In this document: positions 33,855-42,371 of the stretch, in pieces
Layout of the letters: every line of letters starts with the position of its first letter
Numbering within the stretch: the stretch's first letter is position 1
Source: JAENVU01 sp963801105
GTDB taxonomy: Bacteria; Actinomycetota; Acidimicrobiia; IMCC26256; JAENVU01
NCBI GenBank assembly: GCA_963801105.1
Contig: CAWDDH010000003.1
Location: forward strand, 3,286,001-3,350,000
Length of the DNA: 64,000 bases
Direction: 5' to 3'
Notes under the pieces: generated by a model
What the model was told of the DNA's origin: nothing
Seen by the model: only the letters and a program-made list of their open reading frames with translations
Databases searched by the model: none
Translations under genes and position numbers: made by a program

Positions 33855-34594
33855 CCGGCGGCCTTGCGCAACGCACCGAGCAGCTCGGGCGTGCCCGCCG
33901 CGACCAGGTGGCGACGCGCGTTCGGGTCCCCCGTCGCGAGCTCACGGTCCTGGATGTCCACCACGTGCGCTCCGGCCTCGAGACAGACGAGGTACCCACC
34001 CAGGTAATCCCACGGGGCGTGGACGCTGCCGCCGTCGAAGTAGCCGTCGAAGGCCCCGACACCGACGTCGCACAGCGCCAGCGCGCAGGAACCCATCGCG
34101 CGGAACTGCTTCCACTGCAACATGCGGCCCGGGAACGTGCTGATCGCGACGAACGCGTCCTCGACCCGGGCCGCACTCGACGCCTGGAGCTTCACGCCGT
34201 CGCGGTAGGCGCCCTGACCGCGGATCGCCGTCGTGACCTCCGAGGTCGCGTGGTTGACGACCATGGCGACGTACGGCCCCTCCCGGTCCAGCGCGCAGAG
34301 GCTCGTGGCCCAGTACGGCAGCTGGCGGGACGCGTTCGTCGAGCCGTCGACCGGGTCGATGACGACGGTGATCGGCGCCGACGCGGGGCCCGACACCCCC
34401 GACTCCTCGCTCACCACCGCGAACTCGCGCCCGCCGAGCACACCGAGGGCGGCGGCGTCGGCCACGAGGTCGATCGCGTACTGGCCGGGCCGAGCCGTGC
34501 GGGCGCGGCGGGCCTCGCCCGTGACCGGGCCGACGGCCCGGGTGATCGCCTCGCACACGTCGCCGAACAGCTCGAGCAGGAGGTCCGGTTCCAT
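33851..34594 (-). CDS. Second inositol-monophosphatase-family protein
   Basis: The 247-residue paralogue has AVVSEESG, VVIDPVDGSTNASRQLPYWA (DPxDGS/TN) and the late SVHAPWDYLGGYLV (WD motif), so the metal ligands are kept. It is coupled to the preceding IMPase gene by a 4-base overlap. A GTG start six codons upstream (34612) is an alternative. Tandem IMPase genes may serve different phosphate esters, for example inositol phosphate and PAP or histidinol phosphate; this is inference. Confidence 0.88.
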   Translation of the reverse strand: MEPDLLLELFGDVCEAITRAVGPVTGEARRARTARPGQYAIDLVADAAALGVLGGREFAVVSEESGVSGPASAPITVVIDPVDGSTNASRQLPYWATSLCALDREGPYVAMVVNHATSEVTTAIRGQGAYRDGVKLQASSAARVEDAFVAISTFPGRMLQWKQFRAMGSCALALCDVGVGAFDGYFDGGSVHAPWDYLGGYLVCLEAGAHVVDIQDRELATGDPNARRHLVAAGTPELLGALRKAAG

Positions 34595-34664
34595 CGGAGG
34601 CGAGTCTGGCACGCCACTTGCTGCGCCCCGGGCACGGGCGCCGGGCGCTTCCGCCGGCGACCCG

Positions 34665-35504
34665 TCAGGCGGCCTCGACGCGCTGGTGGCCGGAGTAGAC
34701 GTTGGCGCGCCCGTCCCGCACGAAGCCCACCAGCGTGACGCCGAGCCGGCGGGCCGTCGCGACCGCGAGACTCGACGGTGCCGACACGGCCACGATCACG
34801 GCGACGCCCGCCCGCGCCGCCTTCTGCACGATCTCGAAGCTGACCCGGCCCGAGACGACGAGCACGCGTTCCGCGAGCGGGAGCCCGTCTTCGAGCAGCG
34901 CCCGACCGATCAGCTTGTCGACCGCGTTGTGCCGGCCGACGTCCTCGCGCACGGCCTCGATGGAACCGTCGGCCGTGGCGAGCGCGGCGCCGTGGAGCGC
35001 GCCGGTGACGTCGAACACCGACTGGTGCGAGCGCAGCCGCGCCGGCAGGGCGGCGGCGACCGACAGCGCCACGACCGGGCCGGCGCCGAGAGCTGCGCAC
35101 GCGACCTCGAGCTGGTCCATCGTCGTCTTCCCGCAGATACCGCAGCTCGCGCTGGCGGTGAACGTGCGGCTGCGATCCTCGAGGTCGATCGGGAGCCGAG
35201 TGGTGACGGTGACGACGTTGTAGGTCTGCTCGACGCCGGGACCAGTGCAGTACTTCACTTCGAGCAACTCGGCGGGTCCGTCGATCAACCCCTCGGTGAG
35301 ACAGAGACCGACCGCGAGCTCGAAGTCGTGCCCGGGCGTCCGCATGACCACCGCGAGCGGATCCGGCGCCCGGCCCGGGGCGTCGAGGCGAATCTCCATC
35401 GGCTCCTCGGTGACCAGGCGGTCGGGCCGGTCCCGCAGCCGTGCGCCGTCCCACGCCCCCATGCGGACCGGCGTGGTCGGGCGACGCGTTGCATCGGTGG
35501 ACAC
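34665..35504 (-). CDS. fdhD: Formate dehydrogenase sulfurtransferase FdhD
   Basis: The 279-residue protein carries the redox motif CGICGK at 121-126 (the two sulfur-relay cysteines), an early EEPMEIRL and PGHDFELAVGL, and the conserved VREDVGRHNAVDKLIG and SGRVSFEIVQK. FdhD moves sulfur from the IscS desulfurase to the molybdenum cofactor of formate dehydrogenase, making the enzyme active. The start is a GTG. Adjacent mobA supports a molybdenum-cofactor maturation pair, although no formate dehydrogenase gene is in the window. Confidence 0.95.
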   Translation of the reverse strand: MSTDATRRPTTPVRMGAWDGARLRDRPDRLVTEEPMEIRLDAPGRAPDPLAVVMRTPGHDFELAVGLCLTEGLIDGPAELLEVKYCTGPGVEQTYNVVTVTTRLPIDLEDRSRTFTASASCGICGKTTMDQLEVACAALGAGPVVALSVAAALPARLRSHQSVFDVTGALHGAALATADGSIEAVREDVGRHNAVDKLIGRALLEDGLPLAERVLVVSGRVSFEIVQKAARAGVAVIVAVSAPSSLAVATARRLGVTLVGFVRDGRANVYSGHQRVEAA

Positions 35505-35513
35505 GGATCGAGG

Positions 35514-36082
35514 CTACCGGGGCAGCCGGATCCCGATCCGCGCCGCGTCCGCCGGATCGTCGACGTCGGCGAACGCGGCCCGCTCGAATCCCGCGACGAA
35601 GCGGACGGACTCCTCCGGCAGCGTTGCGACGAGGCTGCGGAGCGAGTCCGCGCCGGACGCGACGAGCGCCGAGGCCGCTCGCAGCGCGTCCTCCGAATAG
35701 CGCGCGCACACGTACTGGTCCCGACCCGAGCCGTCCCGCGGGATCACGGTGCCGGCACCGGACTCCGCCGCGAGGGCCTCCACGACGGGCGCGGCGAACG
35801 GCAGGTCGCAGGCGAGCAGGAGCACACCGTCCCGGCCCGTGTCCGCCAGCGCGGCGGCGCCGGCGACGAGCGCGGCGAGCGGCCCGGAGCCGGGCGGCTC
35901 CTCCCGCACGGACGGCAGCCCCGAACCACCGTCGCCGACCTCGACGACGTGCTCGCAGCACGCGCGCGCAGGATACGCGCGGCGCGCACGGCGAGCGTCT
36001 CCCCGTCGAGCACGAGGGTCGCCTTGTCCGCGCCGAGCCGCCGGCTCGCGCCGCCGGTGAGGAGGATGCCGCCGGCGGGCAC
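35514..36082 (-). pseudogene. mobA: Molybdenum cofactor guanylyltransferase gene with a frameshift
   Basis: The first frame from GTG 36082 reads GGILLTGGASRRLGADKATL, the nucleotide-binding loop of MobA, up to AARILRARA. The continuing homology (EHVVEVGDGGSG, PPGSGPLAALVAG, LLLACDLPFAAP, VIPRDGSGRDQYVCARY) is in another frame that ends at 35514. The shift lies in a GC repeat (CGCGCGCG) near 35960. MobA attaches GMP to molybdopterin. The span is two bases over a multiple of three, that is, probably one base missing. All motifs survive, so a sequencing error is as likely as decay. Confidence 0.8.
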
Positions 36083-36086
36083 CGGA

Positions 36087-36491
36087 TCAGCGGGGACCGG
36101 CGGCCGGCGTGGGCGCGACCACGAAACGACTCACGCTCCACGCGCGCTGGCGGCGGAGGAGATCCACCGTGGCGCCCCGACCGGCGGCATCCACGACGAG
36201 CTCCACCCGCGCGGCATCGCCGGTCACCTCGGCGTGCGCGACGCGAACGTCGTCCACCGCGAGCACGGCGTGCGGCCGGGCCCGTTCCGCCTCCACCCAC
36301 GCGGCACGGTTCCGGCCGCCGACCAGCTCAGGATCGGTCATCGCGTACACCGCGTCGAAGTCGGCCGCGCCGACCGCCCGGGCGTAGCCGATCGCGACGT
36401 CGGTGGCCGTCGGGCCCTCGTCCCGCGCGACGGCGACGATCAGCGCGACCGCGATCGCCAGGATCAGCACGATCACGATCCAGAGGCTCAT
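36087..36491 (-). CDS. Single-pass membrane protein with NTF2-like domain
   Basis: The 134-residue protein starts with a membrane helix (SLWIVIVLILAIAVALIVAV). A predicted extracytoplasmic domain follows: TATDVAIGYARAVGAADFDA, then a pattern of AVLAVDDVRVAHAEV and VDLLRRQRAWSVSRFVV, resembling small NTF2-like domains. It overlaps the pterin dehydratase stop by four bases (ATGA). No function can be assigned. Confidence 0.72.
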   Translation of the reverse strand: MSLWIVIVLILAIAVALIVAVARDEGPTATDVAIGYARAVGAADFDAVYAMTDPELVGGRNRAAWVEAERARPHAVLAVDDVRVAHAEVTGDAARVELVVDAAGRGATVDLLRRQRAWSVSRFVVAPTPAAGPR

Positions 36492-36772
36492 GGCACGACC
36501 GTGTCGATCTCGGCCGCGAGATCGAAGTCCCGGTCGGACAGGCCACCGAGGTCGTGCGTCGACAGGCTCAGGTGGACCGTGCGCCACCGGATGTCGACGT
36601 CGGGGTGATGGTCCTTCGCCTCGGCGAGGAAGCCGATCCGGACCACGAACGCGATCGCGGCCGGGAAGCTCGCGCACTCGACGGTGCGCAGGATCGCGTC
36701 GCCGTCACGGGCCCAGCCGGGCACCTCCGTGAGGCGCTCGGCGATCCGGTCGTCGTCGAGGCGGGCGCGCAC
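36488..36772 (-). CDS. 4a-hydroxytetrahydrobiopterin dehydratase (DCoH/PhhB)
   Basis: The 94-residue protein has the family signature: ERLTEVPGWARDGDAI at the start, then KDHHPDVDIRWRTVHLSLST, with the two catalytic histidines and the aspartate, and GGLSDRDFDLAAEID at the end. The enzyme recycles oxidised pterin after aromatic amino-acid hydroxylation. In many bacteria without such hydroxylases it is linked to molybdopterin or folate, which fits the nearby fdhD and mobA genes. GTG 36772 gives the usual family length. Confidence 0.92.
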   Translation of the reverse strand: MRARLDDDRIAERLTEVPGWARDGDAILRTVECASFPAAIAFVVRIGFLAEAKDHHPDVDIRWRTVHLSLSTHDLGGLSDRDFDLAAEIDTVVP

Positions 36773-36782
36773 GCGTGCCAGG

Positions 36783-38027
36783 CTAGGTGGCGACCCGGAC
36801 CGCGACCCCGTCGGCCCGGACGCCGGCGTCCGAGGCCCGGCCGCGCCGGACCCACCACCACGTGAGCGCACCGCCCGCCACCGGCACCACGGCGATCCCG
36901 ATGGCGGCGAGCTGGATGCCCACGAGCCCGGCGACGAGCCCGACCGCGGGAAGGGCGACGAGATCGCCCGCGCTGTGGACCGTGCCGTCGAGCGCGAAGA
37001 CGCGACCGTGTGCGTCCATGGGCGCGGCACGCTGCATCAGCGTGTGGAGCGGCGCGCCGAAGTACGCCGTCACGATCCCCCACCCGATGATCCCCACGAA
37101 GGCCACGACGACGTTCGCGGTACCGACGTAGACCATCGCGGTGGCGCCCGACGCGATCGCAGCGGAGCACACGACCGGCCAGCGCACCACGCGGTCGCCG
37201 AGCCGCGTCACCACGAGGCCCGCGACGAACAGCGCGATGCCGAAGCTGGACTCCAGCCACGCGAACAGCGCGGGCGAGCCGTGGAGGACCTCGCGCACGT
37301 AGATCGGCTCGACCACGACGAAGCCACCCCAGATCAAGTACACGCTCGCGCCGAGGAGCAGCAGCCCACGCAGATCGCGACGGTCGCGGACGATGGCCAC
37401 GCCCTCCCTGGCGGACGCGAGCACGCCGGGTCGGGCCACGCGCGCGTCGGCCTCGGCGGTGGGCTCGACCGCGTCGATCCGGAACGGGACCAGCACGAGC
37501 AGCCCGACGCCGTACGTCATCGCGTCCACGACGAACGCCGCCTCGAACCCGAACGCACCAATGGCGAGCGCACCCAGCAGCGGCCCGATCGCGATCGCGG
37601 ACTGGCTCGCCGTCGCGAGCAGCGCGTTGGCGGCGGCGAGGTGCTCGTCGTCGACGATGCGCGGCGCCAGCGAGCGAAAGGCCGGCTCCGAGAACGCCTT
37701 GGTGACGCCGTCGATCAGGGCCAGCGCGACGAGCGCGGGGAACGAGCCGGCGAGCAGGAAGCACAGCGCCACCAGCGCGGCGGCACCGTCGGCGGCCATG
37801 AGCACACGCTTGGGGCCGAGGCGGTCGACCGGGACCCCCGCGATCGGCCCGAGGAGCAGCGCCGGGAGTGCCCACGCCAGTCCGAGGACCGCGATCGCCG
37901 AGGGGCCGGCGTCGAATCGGAAGCTGGCGTAGCCCCACAGGGCGACGAGCGCGCACCAGCTCCCGATGGCGTTGACGGCCCGGCCGCCGACGAGGAGCGC
38001 GACGCGACGATCGCGGAGGAGGGACAT
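36783..38027 (-). CDS. MFS transporter
   Basis: The 414-residue protein has about 12 membrane helices, with the conserved loop motifs GPIAGVPVDRLGPKRVLMAA (motif A, G-x3-D-R-x-G) and a second-half VVTRLGDRVVRWP. It matches the DHA3-like efflux branch (ALVALWGYASFRF start). ATG 38027 is preferred to an upstream start because the extra 24 residues are not transporter-like. It lies ten bases from the pterin dehydratase. The substrate is unknown. Confidence 0.9.
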   Translation of the reverse strand: MSLLRDRRVALLVGGRAVNAIGSWCALVALWGYASFRFDAGPSAIAVLGLAWALPALLLGPIAGVPVDRLGPKRVLMAADGAAALVALCFLLAGSFPALVALALIDGVTKAFSEPAFRSLAPRIVDDEHLAAANALLATASQSAIAIGPLLGALAIGAFGFEAAFVVDAMTYGVGLLVLVPFRIDAVEPTAEADARVARPGVLASAREGVAIVRDRRDLRGLLLLGASVYLIWGGFVVVEPIYVREVLHGSPALFAWLESSFGIALFVAGLVVTRLGDRVVRWPVVCSAAIASGATAMVYVGTANVVVAFVGIIGWGIVTAYFGAPLHTLMQRAAPMDAHGRVFALDGTVHSAGDLVALPAVGLVAGLVGIQLAAIGIAVVPVAGGALTWWWVRRGRASDAGVRADGVAVRVAT

Positions 38028-38133
38028 GCGTCGACGGTACCGGCGCGAGGACCGAGCCGATCCTGGAATATCGGGCTCCGGCAACGTGGCGGGCGGCACG
38101 TCGCGGACCGTTTCGGTCCCGGCCGACCGGTCG

Positions 38134-38139
38134 TACGAT
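38134..38139 (+). promoter_or_regulatory. -10 box of a leaderless promoter for the large cyclase
   Basis: TACGAT sits seven bases before ATG 38147. An earlier in-frame ATG (38138) overlaps this box and so would not be transcribed. Confidence 0.6.
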
Positions 38140-38146
38140 GCGGAGC

Positions 38147-41100
38147 ATGACCTGCCCCTCCTGCGGTTCGGACGCGCCGGACGGCGCCCGGTTCTGCCCG
38201 GCGTGCGGGCACGCGATCGTGAGCCGGCAGGACGAGCGCCGGGTCGCGACGGTGCTCTTCGCCGACCTCGTCGGCTTCACGCGTCTCTCGGAGAGCACCG
38301 ACCCCGAGCAGGTGAAGAACATCGTCGACCGCACGTTCGAGCGGCTCGCCGCCGACGTCGTCGCCTACGGCGGGCAGGTGGACAAGGTCATCGGCGACGC
38401 GCTCGTCGCCATCTTCGGTGCGCCGGTCGCGCACGAGGACGACGCGGAGCGCGCGGTACGTGCCGGGCTCCGGATGCACGAGCGGCTCGAGCAGCTCAAT
38501 CGCGACGCCGGGACCGACCTGCGCATGCGCATCGGCATCAACACCGGTGAGGTCCTCGTCGGAGCCCTCCGCGCCGGCGGCGACTACACGGCGATGGGCG
38601 ACGTCGTGAACACCGCGAGCCGGCTGCAGACGATCGCCGCGCCGGGCCAGGTCGTCGTCGGTCCGGTCACCCACGCGGCCACCGACCGGGCCGTGCGGTA
38701 CGAGCCGCTCGGTGCACTGAGTGTGAAGGGACGCGAGGAGTCCGTCGACGCGTGGCAGGCCGTCGCCGCCATCGCGCCTCCGGGCTTCCGCCGCGCCCGG
38801 CCGGAGACACCCCTCGTCGGACGGGACGACGACCTCGTGGTCCTGCGGGCGTCACTGACGACAGCGGTGACCCGTCGGCGGGCGCACCTCGTGATGGTCG
38901 TGGGCGAGGCGGGCGTCGGCAAGACCCGCCTGGCGGCGGAGATCGGCCGCGAGGCCGAGGACGGCTACGACGCACGGGTCCTGACCGGTCACTGCATTCC
39001 CTACGGCGAGACCGATCCCTGGTACCCGATCGCGTCGATGATCACGGCCGCCTGCTCCACGACCCCCGACGAGGACGCGGAGGTCCTGCGCCACGCCCTG
39101 CACCGATCGGTCGGACAGACCTGCGTCACCCGACCCGATGATCCCGAGATCGGGCGGATCACCGACGGTCTGCTCGCACTGATGGGCAAGGCGCTCCCCT
39201 CGGACGCGGTCGACCCGGGACGGGCGCGCGAGGAGTCGCTGCGCGCGGCGCTCTCCTACTTCGCGGCGCTCGCCGAGGAGCGGCCGCTCGTGCTGATCCT
39301 CTCCGACCTGCACTGGGCCGACCCGGACTTCCTGAACTTCCTGCCGCGCCTGCTCCGGCGCCTGAGCGGGCTCCCGGTGATGCTGCTCGCGACCGCCCGA
39401 TCAGAGTTCGCCGACGACTGGTCGCCGCCGCCGGGCCGTCACAACATGGTCAACGTGCACCTCGATCCCCTCGACGAGAGCGACACCGGCGCCCTGCTCG
39501 TGGCGCTCCTGCCGGACACACCGGCGGCGGTCCGGGACGCGCTGCGGGACCGTTCCGGGGGCAACCCGTTCTTCGTCGAGGAGCTCGCGGCGATGGCCGC
39601 CGACAGCGGCGGGTCCCCCACCGACCTGCCGGCGACGCTCCACGGGCTCGTCGCCGCGCGCCTGGACCGCTTGCCGCCGTCCGGACACGCGGTCCTCGAG
39701 GACGCGGCGGTCATCGGCACCTCGGGTCCGATCGCGCTGCTCGAGATCCTCGGCGCCACCCACGCCGTCGACGCCCGCGCCGCGCTGGGCGAGCTCGCCC
39801 GCGCCGGACTCCTGGACGTCACCGACGACGAGTACTCCTTCCGCAACGAGCTGACCCGTGAGATCGCCTACGGCACCCTCACCAAGGCCGAGCGGGCCCG
39901 TCGTCACGGCGTGCTCGCGAAGCACATCGCGATGGAGGGCGAGCGCACCGGCCGCATCGAGGAGGTCATGGACCGCCTCGCCTACCACTTCAACCTCGCG
40001 GCATCGCTGCTGACCGAGCTCGGCACCGGGGCGGGGCTCCCACCGGGGATGGCACGCGACGCGGCGTCGTTCCTCTCCCGTGCGGCACGCCGGGCCGAGC
40101 AGCGCGAGGACTGGAAGTCCGCTGAGAAGTACCTGTCTCACGCGATCCCACTCGTCGACCACACCGAGCACGCCGAGCGCCTCGGGCTCCACCTGCTGCG
40201 GGCGCGGGCGCGGGCGGAGCAGCGCGACACGCCCGCGGCGCGGCACGACCTCGCGATCGTGGACCGGCTCGCGCGCGAGGCCGACGACCGGCGCTCGCTC
40301 GCGTCTGCGGGCACGATCCTCGGCGACGTGCAGTACAAGGAGGGCGACCTCACCGAGGCGACGGCCACCTTCGAGCGAGCCATCGCCGAATGGCGCGAGA
40401 TCGGCGACTCCTACGGCCTCGCCGAGGCGCTCCGCTTCGCCGGCATGACGGCCCTGTTCCGCGGCCAGCACGAGGTCGCGGCGCGCAACATCGAGGAGGC
40501 CCTCGCGCTCTTCCGCTCGGTCCACGACCTCCGCGGTGAGGCCTGGGCCCTGCAGAACCTCGCGTGGCTCGCGTTCATCGACGGCGAATACACGAAGGCG
40601 GAGATCCGCCTGGAGACCTCGGCGGCCACGTTCTCCGAGATCGGAGACTGGGGCGGCGTGTCCTGGGCCCTCGGCCTCCTCGCGTGGGTGCGCTTCACCC
40701 AGGGACGGCTGACCGAGGCCCACGACCTCGCGGTCCGCATGGAGCAGGAGGCACGCGAGCTCGGGAACCGCTGGGCCGGCGCCATGATGAACGTCCTGCT
40801 CGCCAACATCGCCGTCTGGACCGGCGACCCGGAGCGGGCGCTCGACCAGGCGCGCGACGCCGTCGAGGTCTTCCGCGCCGTCGGCGACGCCTGGGGTGAG
40901 CTCCAGGCCATGAGCCCCCTGATCCTCGCTCACACACTGAGCGGGCACTACGACAAGGCCGTCGCGTTGATCGACGAGATCGAGACGATCGGCTTCCAGG
41001 TCCACGACGAGAACATGGCGCGCCTCCCGCAGTTGGTGCGTACCGCGATCGCGGTGATGACCGGCGACGACCGAGCCGTCGAGTTGGCCGAGCTCCTCGT

Positions 41101-41635
41101 CGCGGGGCCCGAGAGCAAGCGGTTCATCAACGACGAGCAACGGATGGTCGTCGGGCTCGCGTATCTCCAGCACGGTGACGTCGACCGGGCGCTCGAGCTG
41201 CTCGGCGAGGCGCACGAGGTCGCCTTCGGTGCCGGGAGCGACGCGGCGACCAACGTCGCACTCGCGATGGCGCTCGTCGCCGGTGACCGCGCCCAGGAGG
41301 CCGTCGTGCTCCTCACCGAGAGCCAGCCGACGCTCGTGACCTACGCCGACCGCTTCCGACACGGCCTGGCGACCGCCTTCGCGCGGATCCGCACCGGCGA
41401 CCCGGCCGGTGCCGAACGCGCCCTCGAGGCCGCGATGGCCGAGGTCGACGGCACGGGTTCGGTGCTCGACCGGGCACTCGGGCGGTTCGCGCTCGCCGCC
41501 CTGTGCGGGACCTCGCGGCGGGGCGAGGCCGCCGCGTCCGAGGCGCTGGATCTCGTGGATCGGATGGGAATGCGACCGGTCGGCTGGGAGCGCGTCTTCG
41601 AGCTCATGGCCGGCGGCACGGCGATCCCCGGTTAG
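38147..41635 (+). CDS. Zinc ribbon - class III cyclase - AAA ATPase - TPR regulator
   Basis: The 1162-residue protein has four parts. A zinc ribbon (TCPSCGSDAPDG and FCPACGH, residues 1-22) comes first. A class III nucleotidyl cyclase (about 35-210) follows, with VLFADLVGFTRLSE (metal Asp), VDKVIGDALVAIFG (second Asp) and DYTAMGDVVNTASRL. An AAA/STAND ATPase has Walker A VVGEAGVGKTRLAAE near 250 and Walker B-like LVLILSDLHWADPDF. About 450 residues of TPR-like helices complete it. Such proteins join cAMP synthesis to STAND-type sensing. The start follows a -10 box by seven bases. It stands alone and likely senses an unknown ligand. Confidence 0.93.
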   Translation: MTCPSCGSDAPDGARFCPACGHAIVSRQDERRVATVLFADLVGFTRLSESTDPEQVKNIVDRTFERLAADVVAYGGQVDKVIGDALVAIFGAPVAHEDDAERAVRAGLRMHERLEQLNRDAGTDLRMRIGINTGEVLVGALRAGGDYTAMGDVVNTASRLQTIAAPGQVVVGPVTHAATDRAVRYEPLGALSVKGREESVDAWQAVAAIAPPGFRRARPETPLVGRDDDLVVLRASLTTAVTRRRAHLVMVVGEAGVGKTRLAAEIGREAEDGYDARVLTGHCIPYGETDPWYPIASMITAACSTTPDEDAEVLRHALHRSVGQTCVTRPDDPEIGRITDGLLALMGKALPSDAVDPGRAREESLRAALSYFAALAEERPLVLILSDLHWADPDFLNFLPRLLRRLSGLPVMLLATARSEFADDWSPPPGRHNMVNVHLDPLDESDTGALLVALLPDTPAAVRDALRDRSGGNPFFVEELAAMAADSGGSPTDLPATLHGLVAARLDRLPPSGHAVLEDAAVIGTSGPIALLEILGATHAVDARAALGELARAGLLDVTDDEYSFRNELTREIAYGTLTKAERARRHGVLAKHIAMEGERTGRIEEVMDRLAYHFNLAASLLTELGTGAGLPPGMARDAASFLSRAARRAEQREDWKSAEKYLSHAIPLVDHTEHAERLGLHLLRARARAEQRDTPAARHDLAIVDRLAREADDRRSLASAGTILGDVQYKEGDLTEATATFERAIAEWREIGDSYGLAEALRFAGMTALFRGQHEVAARNIEEALALFRSVHDLRGEAWALQNLAWLAFIDGEYTKAEIRLETSAATFSEIGDWGGVSWALGLLAWVRFTQGRLTEAHDLAVRMEQEARELGNRWAGAMMNVLLANIAVWTGDPERALDQARDAVEVFRAVGDAWGELQAMSPLILAHTLSGHYDKAVALIDEIETIGFQVHDENMARLPQLVRTAIAVMTGDDRAVELAELLVAGPESKRFINDEQRMVVGLAYLQHGDVDRALELLGEAHEVAFGAGSDAATNVALAMALVAGDRAQEAVVLLTESQPTLVTYADRFRHGLATAFARIRTGDPAGAERALEAAMAEVDGTGSVLDRALGRFALAALCGTSRRGEAAASEALDLVDRMGMRPVGWERVFELMAGGTAIPG

Positions 41636-41699
41636 GCCCGGCCCGCCGCCGCACGGATCGCGTGCCCGCCGTCGACCGCCCGGCCGGCGCGCACGCCGG

Positions 41700-42371
41700 T
41701 CACTCGGCGAAGGTCGCGTCCGGGTCGGGGTCGGTGGTCCCGACACCGAGGTGGAACCGGTTCAGGAAGAAGTGACCGCCGGGACCGATGCCGAACGCGA
41801 AGATCACCGTCCCGATCCCCACGTCACCACCGAGGAGCCAACCGGCCCCGAGCGCGATCAGCTCGAGACACGTCCGGACGAGCCAGATGGGGAAGCCGCG
41901 CGCCGCGATCCCCGTCATCAACCCGTCGCGCGGGCCCGGGCCCAGCCCGCACCCGATGTAGAGGCCCACGCCCAACGCGGTGACGAGCACCCCGCCGAGC
42001 AGGAGCGCCCACCGGAGAACCAACTGGTGCACCGGACCGATCGCGTCGAACACCGCGTTGGTGATCAGGCCGACGGTCAGCGTGTTGACGATCGTGCCCA
42101 CGCCCGGACGCTGGCGCAGCGGGATCCACAGGAGGAGGATCACCATCCCGAGGAGGATCACGACCAGGCCGAAGCTCACCCCGGTGCGCTCCGAGATGCC
42201 CTGGTGGAGAACGTCGTAGGGACTGAGGCCGAGCCGGGCCCGCAACGTGGCGGCGATGCCCACGCCGAGCAGGACGAGCCCGGCCACGAGCCGCGGGAGC
42301 CGCCGCCGGAGCTCGACGAGGTCCGTGAACCCCACGACGGCGCTCACGGAGCGGTTCGGGGTCCGGGTCAC
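41700..42371 (-). CDS. YczE/YitT-like membrane protein
   Basis: The 223-residue protein has about five or six hydrophobic helices. The features typical of the YczE/YyaS family are visible: RLVAGLVLLGVGIAATLRARLG, SPYDVLHQGIS, GLYIGCGLGPGPRDGL and FGIGPGGHFFLNRF. Their function is poorly known; Bacillus YczE affects lipopeptide production. Its GTG overlaps the stop of the GH4-NagB gene (GTGA), making it the last gene of the amino-sugar operon, where a transport or regulatory role is possible. Confidence 0.85.
   Translation of the reverse strand: MTRTPNRSVSAVVGFTDLVELRRRLPRLVAGLVLLGVGIAATLRARLGLSPYDVLHQGISERTGVSFGLVVILLGMVILLLWIPLRQRPGVGTIVNTLTVGLITNAVFDAIGPVHQLVLRWALLLGGVLVTALGVGLYIGCGLGPGPRDGLMTGIAARGFPIWLVRTCLELIALGAGWLLGGDVGIGTVIFAFGIGPGGHFFLNRFHLGVGTTDPDPDATFAE

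Noticed and set aside
39401..41746. Minus-strand frame of 781 codons opposite the large cyclase
   Set aside because: Composition typical of an antisense shadow; the plus strand carries cyclase, ATPase and TPR domains.
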